Origin: Chara braunii
Taxonomy: Eukaryota > Streptophyta > Charophyceae > Charales > Characeae
NCBI GenBank assembly: GCA_003427395.1
Contig: BFEA01000225.1
Coordinates: 185,044 to 249,043, forward strand
DNA length: 64,000 nucleotides
Direction: 5' to 3'
Shown: piece after piece, positions 1 to 11,290 of the stretch
Position numbering within the stretch: position 1 is the first letter of the stretch
How the letters are laid out: the number at the start of each line of letters is the position of its first letter
The notes under the pieces: model-generated
The model's database searches: none
What the model saw: the letters and a program-made list of their open reading frames with translations, nothing else
What the model was told of the DNA's origin: nothing
Program-made: the position numbers and the translations under genes

Positions 1-191
1 GTCAGTTGCCCCTATACCCGGTCCATCCATGATCCGCTCGCAGCCCCGCCGCTAACCTACCCGGCTACCCCTCTGCGCCTGCCTTCAGCGTCTGTCCGAC
101 AGCTTCCCCACAGCGCTCCAACCGTCGGCCCTCCTACACTATTGCTCCTCCTGCCTCAATACCTGGCCCGACAGCGGCTTGCCCCCGGTTT

Positions 192-369
192 TACTCATCC
201 TACTAGTCAGCCCCTCCTCTTTAGTGCCCTCGGCTTCAGTTACTGCGAGCCGCATATTAGCCCCGACACCCCTACAGGTGTACTCATCCTACTAGTCAGC
301 CCCTCCTCTTTAGTGCCCTCGGCTTCAGTTATTGCGAGCCACATATTAGCCCCGACACCCCTGCGGGTG
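192..369. repeat. Tandem duplication, 89-bp unit, two copies
   Basis: Two adjacent copies of an 89-bp unit (192-280 and 281-369) each begin TACTCATCCTACTAGTCAGC. They differ at only a few positions, for example TTACTGCGAGCCG against TTATTGCGAGCCA. The open frame through this stretch only reflects the duplication; no known domain is seen. Confidence 0.85.
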
Positions 370-457
370 TTCAACTCAGACAGCAGGCCGGTGGTCGCGG
401 GAGCCAGGCCTCGCCGAGGAAGGCAAACCACGTCGCGGCTACTCCGGCCCTTCGAGT

Positions 458-912
458 CATGGGGTACATGAAACCCTTTTCAGAAACTTTTCAACCTAAT
501 GGTTGGATGGGGGTACATGAAACCCTTTTCAGAAGCTTCAACCACTTCAAGTCATTTCAGGAATTCCAGGTGGGGACCTGAAACCGCAGTAATAACCTGA
601 AGTGGATGAAGCTCCTGAAACGGGTTTCAGGTACCCCCATCAGGAATTTCAGGTGGGGACATGAAACCGCATTAATGACCTAAAGTGGTTGAAGCTCCTG
701 AAACGGGTTTCAAGAGCTTCAGCCACTTCGGGTCATTACTGCGGTTTCGGGTCCCCACCTGAAATTCCTGAAATGACCTGAAGTGGGTGAAAATCCGAAA
801 GCGGTTTCATGTCCCCCCATCTAAATGGTTGCACGGGGACACCTGAAACAACTTTCAGATTTTCAACTACTCCAGGTCAATTCAGGAGTTTCATGTGGGG
901 ACCTGAAGCGGT
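458..912. repeat. Foldback repeat cluster with direct and inverted copies
   Basis: The stretch is built from variants of one module containing GGTGGGGACCTGAAACCGC and GAAGCTCCTGAAACGGG. Direct copies begin at about 560 and 643. A long inverted repeat has its left arm at 640-704 and right arm at 707-771, with about 66-bp arms, a few mismatches and almost no loop. A shorter direct duplication (GGGTACATGAAACCCTTTTC) lies at 461 and 510. A further inverted module runs to about 912. It resembles a foldback or MITE-type repeat sitting just upstream of the Ty3/gypsy remnant. No coding capacity is seen. Confidence 0.75.
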
Positions 913-1066
913 TGAAAGTGATATGTAAATAATATTTGTTGTTAACCATCTCTCCCTCTCGCACGAGTGTCGCCGAACGGACGATGCTGCATTGGTGTGA
1001 CTTGCATAAAACACGCCAAATACCCTTGGTACGACAACGTTAGCAGCAGCAGCTAGCGCAGTAGCC

Positions 1067-2523
1067 ATGGGTACCTCTGCAGCAACATCTGCAACAACCT
1101 TGTCTGGTCAGCCTACCAGCTCGCAGTCCATCTCCAATACCTCAGGAGCTGGTACCAGTCAGATGGCGGGCTCGCAGTTCAACTCGCCACCTCCACGCAC
1201 AAAGAACCGATAGAACTCCAACAAGCAAAGTTGATCCGCTTAAGGTGAGAGAAAGAACTTAAGGAGGCTGCCGAAAGAGAAAATGAGATTATGAATAGAA
1301 ATGTCAGACGTGAGGGAAGAGAGGCAGGCAAAGTTATTTTAGAGGGATTAGATGACTCGACGTTTGACAACAACACAAAGATTCTCAAGGCGCACATCTT
1401 GTCCATGCATGCTTACATGGATAATAAACTGGACGTTGTCCAAGATACTCTAGACCAAATCTTGAACGCCATGCACATGCCAGGTTTCAGACCAACAGTT
1501 TTGCCATCGCTGTCATTGTCGGCAATGACAGACCCTTATCCGCCTCAGTTTAGTACCACACAAGCGGTACCTCAGCAGCAGCAACACAGACTGTTGCTGA
1601 TTTATCTTCAGATCTAACGGTTGGAGCTACACCACAACCTCCACTTGCCCCACCAGCGGGAGAGCAACAATCTTGGTACCCCAAGACCCCATTGAAACCA
1701 CCCTCAACCTTCTGAAGGGATAAAAAGGATGAGACTCTCGACACTTGGTTGAGAACGGTGTCGGTGTGGGTTAGGGCGAAGAGGACGTTAGTAGAGGAGG
1801 AAGTGATAACTACCGCATCATATTTGGAAAGTTCGACAACTCGTTGGCTGAATGGATTAGTTATCTCAAAGGGATTCGACAGGAACATGAGTGATCTGGC
1901 TAAGTCCCATACCCTAGAGAGCTTTATGAATTTGATGGAAACACGGCGACACAACCCACAACACGCACAGATTGTCACTGATGGGTTGCTCCAACTTGAT
2001 GTTAAGAAGTACATATCCGTGCAAGAACTCACCTATGTCATAGAGCACCTGATTGTCGTCCATGAGGTACGCTATGATCCACAAGTCTTAATGACCATGT
2101 TCTTGAGATTTCTTCCCACAGACATCAAAAACCTATTAGTCAACGAGGCTCGGCTAGAGTATCAAACCTTTGAGACCTTTAGCGAAAAGGATCTAGATTT
2201 AGAGGCCAGTCCAGGAGGTGTTCAACAACTCCCTACGGACAGAAGAAAGAAGTAGAGTCCACAAGAGTGGAAGAAGAAGGGGAGCGATTGACGATGGTTG
2301 ACAGTACAGAGTTTGACGACGAGGATGATGTTGAGGGTAGCAACCTCGCTGCTTTGGTAAAGGTTAAGGCAGGTGGTCGCGACAAGGGCGGTCAACAGGA
2401 GAGTCGGGGCAAACCCGGAACCCGAACAAAATAGCGGGTTTGAATCAAGATGTGTGACGGGACCGTTATACGCAGGGAGCTAGCATTAACTGCGGTGAGT
2501 ATGGTCATCGGCAGTTCAAATGC
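1067..2523 (+). pseudogene. Ty3/gypsy gag remnant
   Basis: A candidate start lies at 1067 (MGTSAATSATT) and is followed by a Ser/Thr/Gln-rich leader. After a frameshift comes a charged coiled-coil-like segment (KELKEAAERENEIMNRNVRR, about 1250-1310). The capsid-like core is best seen at 1728-2200, with ETLDTWLRTVSVWVRAKR and later VRYDPQVLMTMFLRFLP, typical of plant retrotransposon gag. A zinc knuckle of CX2CX4HX4C spacing lies at 2482-2523, but its first Cys is Ser (AGC for TGC). Several stops and frame changes show that it is dead. In an intact element this protein would form the virus-like particle. Confidence 0.75.
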
Positions 2524-2742
2524 AAGAACGCAAAGTTTTCGCAGAAGATACCACCTAAGGGTGGGATCCTTTTTTCCCATGGTGGAGCCTCTACAAGTTT
2601 CAGCTCGGGAAACACATAGGGCCAATAGAAGTTGTAGTTGCTTCTACTCGTGTCGAAGTGGGTGATGTACCCTCCCCGTTTCAAGAGTTGGTCGAAGTTA
2701 TTGACTCCTTACTCACCCCGCAGGTCTTAGAGGACCTACAAA

Positions 2743-3051
2743 GTGAGTGGTCGACAAGAGACCCTCATGACCTGGGTGGCTTTAAGGCGAGGTCCTAGAG
2801 GGGAGCACTTCATGGTGGAAGTTGGTGTAGGTGGCAGCAACGAAGGTGCCTTCGTAGACATTGGTTCCATGCGTAACTTTTTAAGTCGCGATTGTGTTGA
2901 GAGACTGCACCTACAGGATCGGTTGCAGCGCCTTAGTAGACTAGTAGCATCTACTTTAGCCAACAAAGAGCGCATGTTGGTGGAGGACTACGTCAAGGAC
3001 GTGGTTTGCACAATCTCTTATGTAGGAGGGGAACTTAATAACAATATTTAA
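2743..3051 (+). pseudogene. Ty3/gypsy aspartic protease remnant
   Basis: The 103-codon open segment contains VEVGVGGSNEGAFVDIGSM followed by a hydrophobic stretch, as around the active site of retroviral-type aspartic proteases (usual D-S/T-G). Here the motif is D-I-G at 2857-2865, so the catalytic triad is altered. It sits between gag and RT as expected. A continuation (LVSDNLPFDMLLGMYYLE-like, from about 3055) follows after a stop. Such a protease would process the Gag-Pol precursor; this copy cannot be assumed active. Confidence 0.65.
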
Positions 3052-3389
3052 TTCCTGGTTAGCGACAACTTACCCTTTGACATGTTGTTAGGTATGTACT
3101 ACCTTGAGGTTGCCAAGCCCCAGTTTGACTGAGACAAGAAAGTGTTAAAGCATGATTTGCTTGATAGGAGGACCGTTAAACTATCTAAGTATAAGGCTAG
3201 TAGGTTGATTGACTTTTACGGGTGCTCATGCACATCAGTCTTCTATAATTATTATAAACAGAACCAAGAGGAGGGTATGTAGCTGGTTTTTGTCTCTTAG
3301 AAAAGGGAGGTCGTTAAATCACCCCAAAGATAAAAAATATTGTTGCTACAGGTGTCGTAGACAGGGAGGTTGTCCATACCATAGAGATC

Positions 3390-4045
3390 ATCCTTGGGAA
3401 CAAGATACCCAAAGGGGACATTTATAGGATGGCTCCGATCGAGTTCGACGAGCTCCGTCGTCAACTAGAAGAGCTAAAAAAAAAAGGTTGGATATGGCCT
3501 CGCATCTCCCCCTTCGGCTCACCCGTTTTATTTGTCCCGAAGGAGGGGGTTAAGGATGTGTATTGATTGTAGGGGGCTCAATGTCATCACCGTTAAGAAC
3601 GCAGAGCCCCTACCGTGCATCGATGACCTATTGGATAGGGTGCAGGGATGTAAGTATTTTACCAAGATAGACTTGAAATATGGCTACCATAAGAAGACCA
3701 GCACAAAACCACATTTCAGACCAGGCACGGTTGGTACGAGTTTGTGGTGATGCCCTTCGATCATTGCAATGCGTCGGGTATATTCCAGCACGCCATGAAT
3801 AAGATTTTTCATGACTACTTGGATAAGTTTATCGTTGTGTACCTCGACGACATTTGTATCTTTAGTAGGACTGTCGAGGAGCATGCACAACATGTAGACA
3901 AAGTAGTTTCTCTCCTCCGACAGCATAAGTATAAGATAAATTTAGAAAAATGCGAGTTTGGTCACACTAAAATTTTATACTTGGGTCATGAAGTTTCCGC
4001 GGAAGGGATTAGGCCTGAAGATGCGAAGATGGTCAGCATTCGAGA
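3390..4045 (+). pseudogene. Ty3/gypsy reverse transcriptase remnant
   Basis: The RT begins near KGDIYRMAP (about 3411-3437). It continues through ELRRQLEEL and the MCIDCRGLNVITVKNAEPLP block (from 3556) to FTKIDLKYGYH. After a frameshift near 3744 it runs on as VMPFDHCNASGIFQHAMN and VVYLDDICIFS. The catalytic YLDD lies at 3840-3851. LGHEVSAEGIRPEDAKM marks the end of the domain. The family copies element RNA into cDNA. A homopolymer A run near 3477-3486 and the 3744 frame change break the frame. Confidence 0.85.
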
Positions 4046-4059
4046 CTGGTTGGGGATGT

Positions 4060-4620
4060 GTGGTTGTTATCGCAATTTTGTGCATAACTATAGTACCATT
4101 GCCTCTCCCTTGACTGATCTTACGCACCTTGACATTCCATGGGAAACTCCATGGGAATGGATAGACGCATGTGAGGTTGCTTTCAAGAGACTAACGCATG
4201 CCCTTACACATCATGAGGTTTTTATGGTCCCCGATCCCCAAAGGTCATTTGTTGTGACCACTAACGCAAGCCAATATCGCATTGGGGCAGTGTTGGCTCA
4301 ACAGGAAGGGAAGAAGTTAGGTCGATCGAGTACATGAGTAAGAAGACGTCATCCAAGAAGTTGGCAAAGTCCACCTACGAAAGGGAACTCTACGCCCTCT
4401 ATAAGGCACTTGTCCACTGGAGACACTATCTGTTGGGAAGGTTCTTATAGTTGAGAACTGACCATCGGACCCTCAAGTGGATCAAGACGCAACATGTTCT
4501 CTCTTACGTACCCAAACGTTGGATTGAAGTCATAGATCAGTATGATTTCAAGCTAGATTACGTGAAAGGAGAGTATAACAACGTTGTTGATGCGTTGTCA
4601 CGTAGAGTAGACTACCTAGG
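4060..4620 (+). pseudogene. Ty3/gypsy RNase H remnant
   Basis: The segment starts with CGCYRNFVHNYSTIASPLTD, the RT-RNase H connector, followed by VVTTNASQYRIGAVLAQQ. The usual catalytic Asp of the TDAS motif is Asn (codon 4263-4265), a single G-to-A change. Frames shift and the domain continues with SKKLAKSTYERELYAL, then TDHRTLKWIKTQ, then NNVVDALSRR at about 4580-4610. This order matches Ty3/gypsy RNase H. Activity is unlikely because of the Asn substitution and the broken frame. Confidence 0.8.
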
Positions 4621-5500
4621 TGCGCTGATTATCGAGTTCGGTTTATCCGACAATGTAACTCGATCCTTGGTGGAAGCCTACAAGGAAGACTCTGTCACGA
4701 TGGACATCGTTCCCAAACTTGAGGCCCATGACAAGGCCACAAGTGATGAGTTTGTGACGGTAGATGGGTTTCTCTATCTTGAGAATGTAGAGCAAAAGAT
4801 TAGTAGTTCCATCTAGAGAGATTTTGCATAGTTTACTTTTTAGGAGAATGGCAAGACGCAACATAACATTTTGGCTACAAGAAGATTAATGCTAACTTAG
4901 TACAACGATTTTGGTGGCCTAACATGCTTGACGATGCGGAGACATATGTGCAGACTTGTTAAGTCTATTAGTGGGACAAACCGCAAACTCAAGCGTCGCT
5001 TGGGTTGCTCAAGCCTTTGCTTATTCTGTTGGCCGGAACATAGCGTTTCCATGGACTTCGTGGATACCCTCGTGACCAACAGGAGTGACAAAAGGCATAT
5101 CTTCATCATAGTTGATAGGTTTACTAAGTGCGCTAGACTTATTGTCATGCCCGAGACTGCCAGGACTGAACACGTCATGAAGTTATTTATGGATAATTGG
5201 GTGCGTGGTTTTGGACGCCCACAAACCATTGTTAGTGATGGAGATGTTCGGTTTACTGGCGAGATGTCGAAAAATGTCGCTGAGGAGACAGGCAGTCAGC
5301 TCCAAATGACTTATGGGAATCATCCCGAAGCCAACAAGCGGGTTGAAAAAATGAATCGCGTGGTGCAGCATCTGCTGAGGTATTATATTAAGCCCAACCA
5401 AGATGATTGGGGTGAGAAGTTGCCTCTCATCGCCAACCTGTACAACAATGTTGTACATAACATCACCGATATCAGTCCTAAGGAGCTGCATTTATAGATT
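4620..5500 (+). pseudogene. Ty3/gypsy integrase remnant (DD35E core)
   Basis: The N-terminal zinc-binding part is badly decayed; only RFWWPNMLDDAETYVQTC (about 4902-4955) is legible. The catalytic core is well kept from MDFVDTL (first Asp 5054-5056) through HIFIIVDRFTKCARL. The second Asp is in VSDGD (5237-5239) and the Glu in RVEKMNR (5345-5347). Exactly 35 residues lie between the second Asp and the Glu, the classical D,D-35-E spacing. The core is an uninterrupted 189-codon frame (4928-5497). After the stop at 5495 the C-terminal region continues in fragments (VGESVWVKVGE, about 5672-5706). Confidence 0.85.
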
Positions 5501-6010
5501 TGCTTTAGACTTCCTTCTGCCTGAAAACCGAACTGGCGCAATCCCTGGAACCATAGAGTTTGGTGTCTAGTATGAGAAGTTGTTGCAAAAGACTGTCAAA
5601 CACATCAAGAAATCTCAGGAAGCACTGATTGCTTCTGATAATAAGCATCATCGACATTCCACATTTCAAGTAGGGGAAAGTGTCTGGGTCAAGGTTGGTG
5701 AGTTGGGACAGGAGTTCGGCATCTCTAAGAAACTAATGTCTAAGTATTACAGTCCCTAGGAAATCTTAGATATTTTGGTAGTGATTTGGATGGTCTCTTG
5801 TATGTGATTCGAATCCCCGGTCACCTACACACTTACCCTGCGTTTCACAGCTCAAAGCTTGCACCTTTCGCTGAGACACAACAATTCTCATAAAGGAGAT
5901 CAATGTTACCCCTAACCATGGATGGCCACGTGGACGTCGACGATATCCTGGAACAAGGAGACATGCCTATTCCGAAGCCAGCTGGCTGAGGAAAACTGCC
6001 TAAACCTAGT

Positions 6011-6109
6011 ATGAGAGAGTATAGGGTACGGTTCAGGCATCATACAGATCCTAAGGAAGATCGATGGTTCATAAGAGAGGAACTTGTCAAGACGGCTAAC
6101 TCAATGGTT
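6011..6109 (+). pseudogene. Chromodomain-like C-terminal tail of the Ty3/gypsy element
   Basis: The short frame reads REYRVRFRHHTDPKEDRWFI followed by REELVKTA. This resembles the chromodomain or chromodomain-like tail (a Y-V-K/R-W/F-R-G...D-x-W-x-x-E pattern) found after integrase in plant chromoviruses, which helps direct integration to particular chromatin. It lies about 500 bp downstream of the integrase core, as expected. The frame is open for about 35 codons and then runs into a tRNA-like sequence. Confidence 0.55.
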
Positions 6110-6170
6110 AGAGTACCGGTTGGAAATGCGCATTGTGGTATAAGGTTGTGGGTTCAAAACCCCGTAGCCT
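6089..6170 (+). other. tRNA-like relic (possible SINE head)
   Basis: An A-box-like segment GCTAACTCAATGGTTAGAGT (6095-6114) has a complementary D-stem (ACTC/GAGT). It is followed about 37 bp later by the B-box-like GGTTCAAAACC (6151-6161). The anticodon arm is not convincing, so this is not an intact tRNA gene. It may be the promoter head of a tRNA-derived SINE inserted at the end of the Ty3/gypsy element. Confidence 0.35.
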
Positions 6171-6486
6171 AGCGCAAGAACACTGGCAGGGCCTTAGAAT
6201 GATGCACGACTAGACATACATTCCCTTGGGTTGACACATTGTGCTATTACAGACACTGTCTGTGCACCACCCAAGGGTCATCCATGGTGTTGTATGTTGG
6301 TTATTCCACATGGTTTGCTTGGGGGTGTTTGGTATTGGGTGTTTTGTCGATCTCCCCAACTTGGCATATCACACGTTCGTGCCGTTTCCGATAGTTGTCC
6401 ATATGGTAGAGTTTTTGATCACGGGTTCGAGCTTGGTTTGAAACTTGGGGGGGGTCCTTGTCCAACTTGCCCCGTTCTCTCCTCAA

Positions 6487-6590
6487 TACATAGATTCACA
6501 GGGCACACAGCCTTCGGGCATACACATAGCTTGCGAACTACATATCGCCTATGAGCTATATACACAAGTCTCCACACATGACATATCGTT
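6487..6590. repeat. Dispersed repeat, copy 1 (blocks A then B)
   Basis: Block A (6487-6547, containing ATACATAGATTCACAG and AGCTTGCGAAC) and block B (6546-6580, containing CCTATGAGC and CCACACATGA) recur at 13862-13975 with their order reversed. No coding potential is supported. The surrounding 6210-6860 has no recognisable gene. Confidence 0.6.
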
Positions 6591-6999
6591 GTCGGGGCGA
6601 ATACCCTTACAAGGGTATCCGCCCTAGCTTCTATAAACAACAGAGAATAAGTTTGGTTTAAAGTTCAGGCATACTGCGCAAGGCGCGAATGTAGTCTTGG
6701 TGTATATTGACGGGGAGGTTGACTAGAGTAGAGAGTGTGTGGGTGCGCAGGCTTGAGGCACGCGTGATCTTTTTAATTGTTGATGATTGAAAAGCCAGCG
6801 TGATCGCCGACCAAATTTTTATTTCTGATTAAACTAGGTTTAAAAAGATTATCTTTGGTTTGGTATGCTTATTTGTAACTTGTGCGTACATGGAGACAAC
6901 AACATCGACAACAGTGTGATTTTGAAAACGTTTCTGTGGATCTACGCGCCGCGCAACATCCGCTTATTTAGGTGGTCGTCAAAACTAGACCCAGCCTTG

Positions 7000-7063
7000 G
7001 GCCTAGCGCTATTGGTTACGGTGTCGGACTTTCATCTGAGAGATTTAGGGATCGAGATTGAGC
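7000..7063 (+). other. Degenerate tRNA-Glu-like sequence
   Basis: The segment reads like the middle of a plant tRNA-Glu: a D-arm-like CTATTGGTTACGG, then GTCGGACTTTCATCTGAGAG with a TTC anticodon context, then a decayed T arm around GGGATCGAGAT. The anticodon stem GTCGG/CTGAG keeps four of five pairs with one extra loop base. Neither the acceptor stem nor the T stem closes, so it is a pseudogene or SINE fragment. Confidence 0.35.
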
Positions 7064-7099
7064 GGCGGCGACGCAGGAGTATCAGAGTAGCGCAAAGGA

Positions 7100-10000
7100 G
7101 ACTGAGAGGTTCAGGGACGGACGGGGCTATCCCCCTGGGTTTTGTCATCGACAGCGTCAGAACGGTACTAATGGTTTTTTTTTCCTCGTCCGCGGTATCT
7201 CTAAATATTTTTATTATTCATTGTGGTATTATTATTATTTCGCTCCGGTGGTCCTGGACTCAGGCACGGCGCCGAACTTAGAGGCCGTCACGCGAGTGGC
7301 TCCTATGTTTGACCGGCGGATTCTGCGTACTCGGGGTGCAGGCGAGATACCTCGACTTCAGCCGTCTTGAAGATGGACTGAGGGGTTCTACGTACTCGCG
7401 AGCCGGTGGGTAGTTAGCCCACGGAGCGGAAAAAAACTAACTGGCAGGGGTTTCTGCGGGTGCACCATCCGCTAGTCATTATCTATTGTGAAAGGTTGAG
7501 CGTGAGCATGCCTGTTGAGGCCCGACAAATGAGAACTGTGGCTTTGACACAGCGGGTCTCAAAGGCTGGGCACCAGTGGGAGGCTGCCGCAATACAGCTT
7601 GTGAGGCAAGCCGTCCCAGGTGCAGTTCACATGGGGGCCCCTCTCTACCTTGGCCTTTAAACTTCTCATTGGGATATTGGGCTACTACCACCACTGCGCC
7701 AGGACCTGCCTCGTCTGGCTAACGCTTCATGCTTCGTAGTAGGCCTATGCCTTCCCACTTTTCGAGGAGTCAACGACAGATAAAATGTAGGCCATACTCC
7801 TTGGTGGATCGTGGCTTCTAGGCGCTTGTTGACTGTATCAACGCTCTTTTAGCGCCCGGGTTAATACGCAGGTGAACGGGGCGCCGCTGTGGGAATTGGT
7901 TGACAAATTGGGGTATAAGGGTGAACGATTAATTGAACCGTCTAGTTGCTGGCTTACTCCGAAACCGCTGAGGCTGCGGGTGAATCCGGATATGGAATCA
8001 CGCAAAAGGGGGGGGGCGCGCGAAGCAGGGAAGATTAGCATGGCCCCTGCACAAGAGTGAGGCGTATAAGTTGGCGAAGCGCCCGGGCGCCCTGATTTTC
8101 CTGTTTTTTTTTCAACGGTTGTTGTTTTTGTGGGAGTCGGACGAGGTGGGATCAAATGCTGCAAGACGCTGCGCTAAGAAAAGAGGAGAGAAGAGGCGAG
8201 GAAAACGAGGAGAGGTCGAGGTGCAATCCCGCGCTGAGGTACGTAAGGGATAAGAGCTGGAGATGGCGGGAGCTGAGTGAGGCGCAACGAAGAATGGATA
8301 GCTCACGGGATTCTTGATAGAATCAGGCAAGGGACGAAGTGGAACGATTTTTTTTACCACTGCGAGCCGAATGGCAGGGTCAAAACAGTGCGAAAGTTAG
8401 TAGAACGCGGGTTAGCAGAAGAAAGTGTTGAGTGGAGAGATGGCGAAAAGGCAAACGAAGCACAACGAGGGAGGGATAGCGTGCGCAATTCTTGATTAGA
8501 TCAGTCGGGGTGAGAGACGATATGGGAGTTTTAGGCTAAGGCGAATCTGCTGGCATAGTCAGCTTCGATGATAGATTAGTAGATAGCAAGTTAGAGCGAG
8601 AAACGCACTCCACGGTGCATGAGCGAGAACGATGTATATTTCCATCTCTAGGCAGTAGATTCGTGCGATTTTGTTCCTTGCTTTGGCGGATGTAGTTGCG
8701 CCTGGTTTTCTTGCTTGTCAGGCTGGACATCGGGGCATATATTTATGTGCCTATCCGAATCGGCACATCCTATTGGAAGAAGTAAGGCATGAGGCAAGTC
8801 TTTTGATTGGAGGTCTACCTATCTGCCGATGCATTTCTTTCAATTTCTAGTGAAAGATTCATTTTGATTCCGCTTATCGGGGCGATGGAGTAAGGCAAAG
8901 CGGCCGTAACATTGAAGACTTACCTTTGGGTCGGCGCGGTGTTCGTCATACCAATGAAAGTAGCGTGAGGGTGGCCACGAATCGGATACTGGCCGCTGTG
9001 TCACGTTCTTTCTTGCTAGATGGTTCGGGCTACGTATTACGTGTTGATTGCTAACGGAGTAGTATAGCATGCTACGAACAACGAATTAGGGACAATATCG
9101 ACTGGTGTTACATTCTTTCTTGTATACACATACGTATGTATAGTGGTGAATACTTCCACATTCGAGCGACGGACCCTCTCGATTTGCTCATTTTAAAAGT
9201 AGGAGTAGGCTACCTCTACCTCCCTACTTGCAGGGTTGGAAGGCAATACATCGAGTCGCGTTCCGACATAAAGTTTATTCTCACTTGCGTGAACACGGAG
9301 TAGCAGAGTAAGGCTGATAGTTGGTGTGACCTGTACAGTGGTGCCGCCAAAGGTTGGTTTTGTGTCGCCTGCAGTTGAGTCCGACTATTCTGACTAGGTT
9401 GGAAAGTAGCATCAGACAAGGGGGTGAAAGTCACTGGAAAGGGGGATGTCAAGAGAGAGAGGAGTGAAAGGAAGAAGATTGGTGTTGCAGGCTGAGCTGA
9501 AGGTCGAGTTGTGATAGCAGGCTACTGCCTCCGTTTAACTTAGTTTAAGAACCGCCATGGATCTTCAACCTCCGATCGATTAAGAAGCACGATGTGTGGT
9601 ACTGTACGCAGACGTTGTGTTTGTTCTTGGTTGCTACAATATTATGTGTTGCTCTGTTGATGTATACTCTGTTGCTTACTTCAGTTGTGTTTCTGTTACA
9701 ATAGTCGATGTACTTATTGCGGATTGTTGTGTTGTTGCTGATACGACTGTGTGAGCTGCTGTATGTTTGCTACGTTGCTGTGAGTGTTGCATTTCCACTA
9801 CACTTCACTGCACAATTCGCTGTGTACTTCTATATTTTGAAATAGTGCACACGAGGTGTGCACTGTTTGAGTACGGTTGTTTAGAGTCGCGTGGCTGCAG
9901 TTTCATCGGGGGAAATAAGGTGTAGTGGCTTTTAAGAGATGATCCGGCTTGTGAAGAGGAGGGGGGTTACCGCAACGATCAGGAGTTTCGTTAGAGTGTC

Positions 10001-10340
10001 GTTTGTCAGTAATTTGACTTCAGTTTGACCGACTGCTGCGCGTTCTAGCTACCATTGCGGGACCCTCAGGCGCATCAAGGCAATAAGCCCCTCTCCAAGA
10101 AGTTGAGTTTGTCCCTCTCCTTTATCTCGAGAGTCTGAAACCCCTTATCTTCTGCCTTTCTTACTTTAAGTCAAATCCTGTTCAGAGAGGAGGCGGCAGG
10201 CGGGGTAGCAACTCGTAGGATCGCATCAAGACTCTGTGGGGAGTCAGCCCACCGATTGCGGGAGCTCTGTCGGAACTCAAAAGGAGTTATGAAGGCAGGG
10301 AACTGAGAAGTAATCATTGTTTTCCTTCTATTAACCTAGT
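7100..10340. other. No recognisable gene (7.1-10.3 kb)
   Basis: Only short, domain-free frames are present. A 45-bp imperfect duplication lies at 8282-8326 and 8460-8504 (178 bp apart; shared core ATTCTTGAT and GATAGC). A TG/TTG-rich stretch lies at about 9600-9830. Nothing else can be supported. Confidence 0.5.
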
Positions 10341-10556
10341 TATAACTTCTATTTGTAATTCTTATGTTTGACTGAGTATATTATTTGTCCCCGCACTTTG
10401 ACTTTCAGGACAAGCCAGGCTTAAGTAAAGGAATGTTTATGTAAAGTCAGTTTCAATTTTGCTGTTTGACTGAAAAAAGATTGTGCAAAGGGGATTACAT
10501 TTGGGAGAAAGGTGAGAGGAATGTTGTATTGCTTGTGTTTGACTAGGTCCATCAAA

Positions 10557-11290
10557 GGCTGGGCAAATCTCCATAAGTTTGGGGAGGCCCAGTGCTATGT
10601 TTATTCTTGAGTTGCCTGGAGGACCAAACATGTTCCATAAGTTTGGGTGGTCTGGTTGCTCTGACTTGCAAGGGTTGTCTGTGGTTGACTTTTTGGAGAC
10701 CAAATATTGTTCCACAAGTTTGAGTGACTTGGTTGTTTTTTTTATTTTGGGTTTTCTCGATTTCTTTGGGTTTGAACCAGGGGGTCTGAGCAATGTCTCA
10801 TAAGTTTTGGTGGCTCAACCTCTTCCTGCTTCACCATTAAGAGAAATAAATCGGGCGGAAGACTAGACATGTTTCATAAGTTTGGATGGTCTTGGTCCAA
10901 TACCACGCACATGCTGGAACCAAAATGTTATCATTTGATTATATTTTACTACTACTTTATCTATTAACAGGCTAGTCAGACACTGTGGCATAAGTTTGGG
11001 TGGTCTGACTATAGTTTATCACAAACTAAAAAGAATATTAATCAATAATAAACTTGTGGTACGAAGGGGCAAGTTGAACCTCGAGCTAAGATGATCGGTT
11101 CAGTCATATACTACCTTAAAAGACTAAGTGCAGATAGTTATATATAACTTGGATATTCAAACAGTTCGGGGCGACAAGGCTGGCTAACCTGGTCATATAT
11201 CCAAGGAAGAGAAAAATAATTGTTCCTTTGTATATACTTAATGGTTGAGTTAGACATTGTTCCATAAGTTTAGGTGGTATAGGTTTATGC
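10557..11290 (+). repeat. Array of seven hairpin units with conserved CATAAGTTTGGGTGG loop
   Basis: Seven copies of a roughly 17-nt core (consensus CCATAAGTTTGGGTGG) have core starts at about 10571, 10635, 10712, 10798, 10874, 10988 and 11262. Each is flanked by short arms that are complementary within a copy but differ between copies: CTGGGC/GCCCAG; GACCAAAC/GTCTGGTT; GACCAAAT/ACTTGGTT; TGAGC/GCTCA; AGAC/GTCT; TAGTCAGAC/GTCTGACTA; TTAGAC/GTATAG. Arm-to-core distances are nearly constant (6-7 nt on the left, 15-16 nt from core start on the right). This is direct evidence for selection or templated preservation of pairing rather than sequence. Confidence 0.8.

Larger units (their letters stand above)
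930..6210 (+). mobile_element. Degenerate Ty3/gypsy LTR retrotransposon with chromodomain
   Basis: Gag, protease, reverse transcriptase, RNase H, integrase and a chromodomain-like tail can be read in that order on the plus strand across about 5 kb, in several frames broken by stops and frameshifts. This order is the known Ty3/gypsy arrangement, and a C-terminal chromodomain marks the chromovirus branch. No pair of LTRs and no clear primer binding site is visible, so the element is truncated or too diverged at both ends. It is non-functional: key residues are changed (protease DTG-like to DIG, RNase H Asp to Asn, a zinc-knuckle Cys to Ser). Confidence 0.85.

Noticed and set aside
7000-7063. 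Functional tRNA-Glu gene
   Set aside because: Acceptor and T stems do not pair and the anticodon loop has an extra base; at best a pseudogene.
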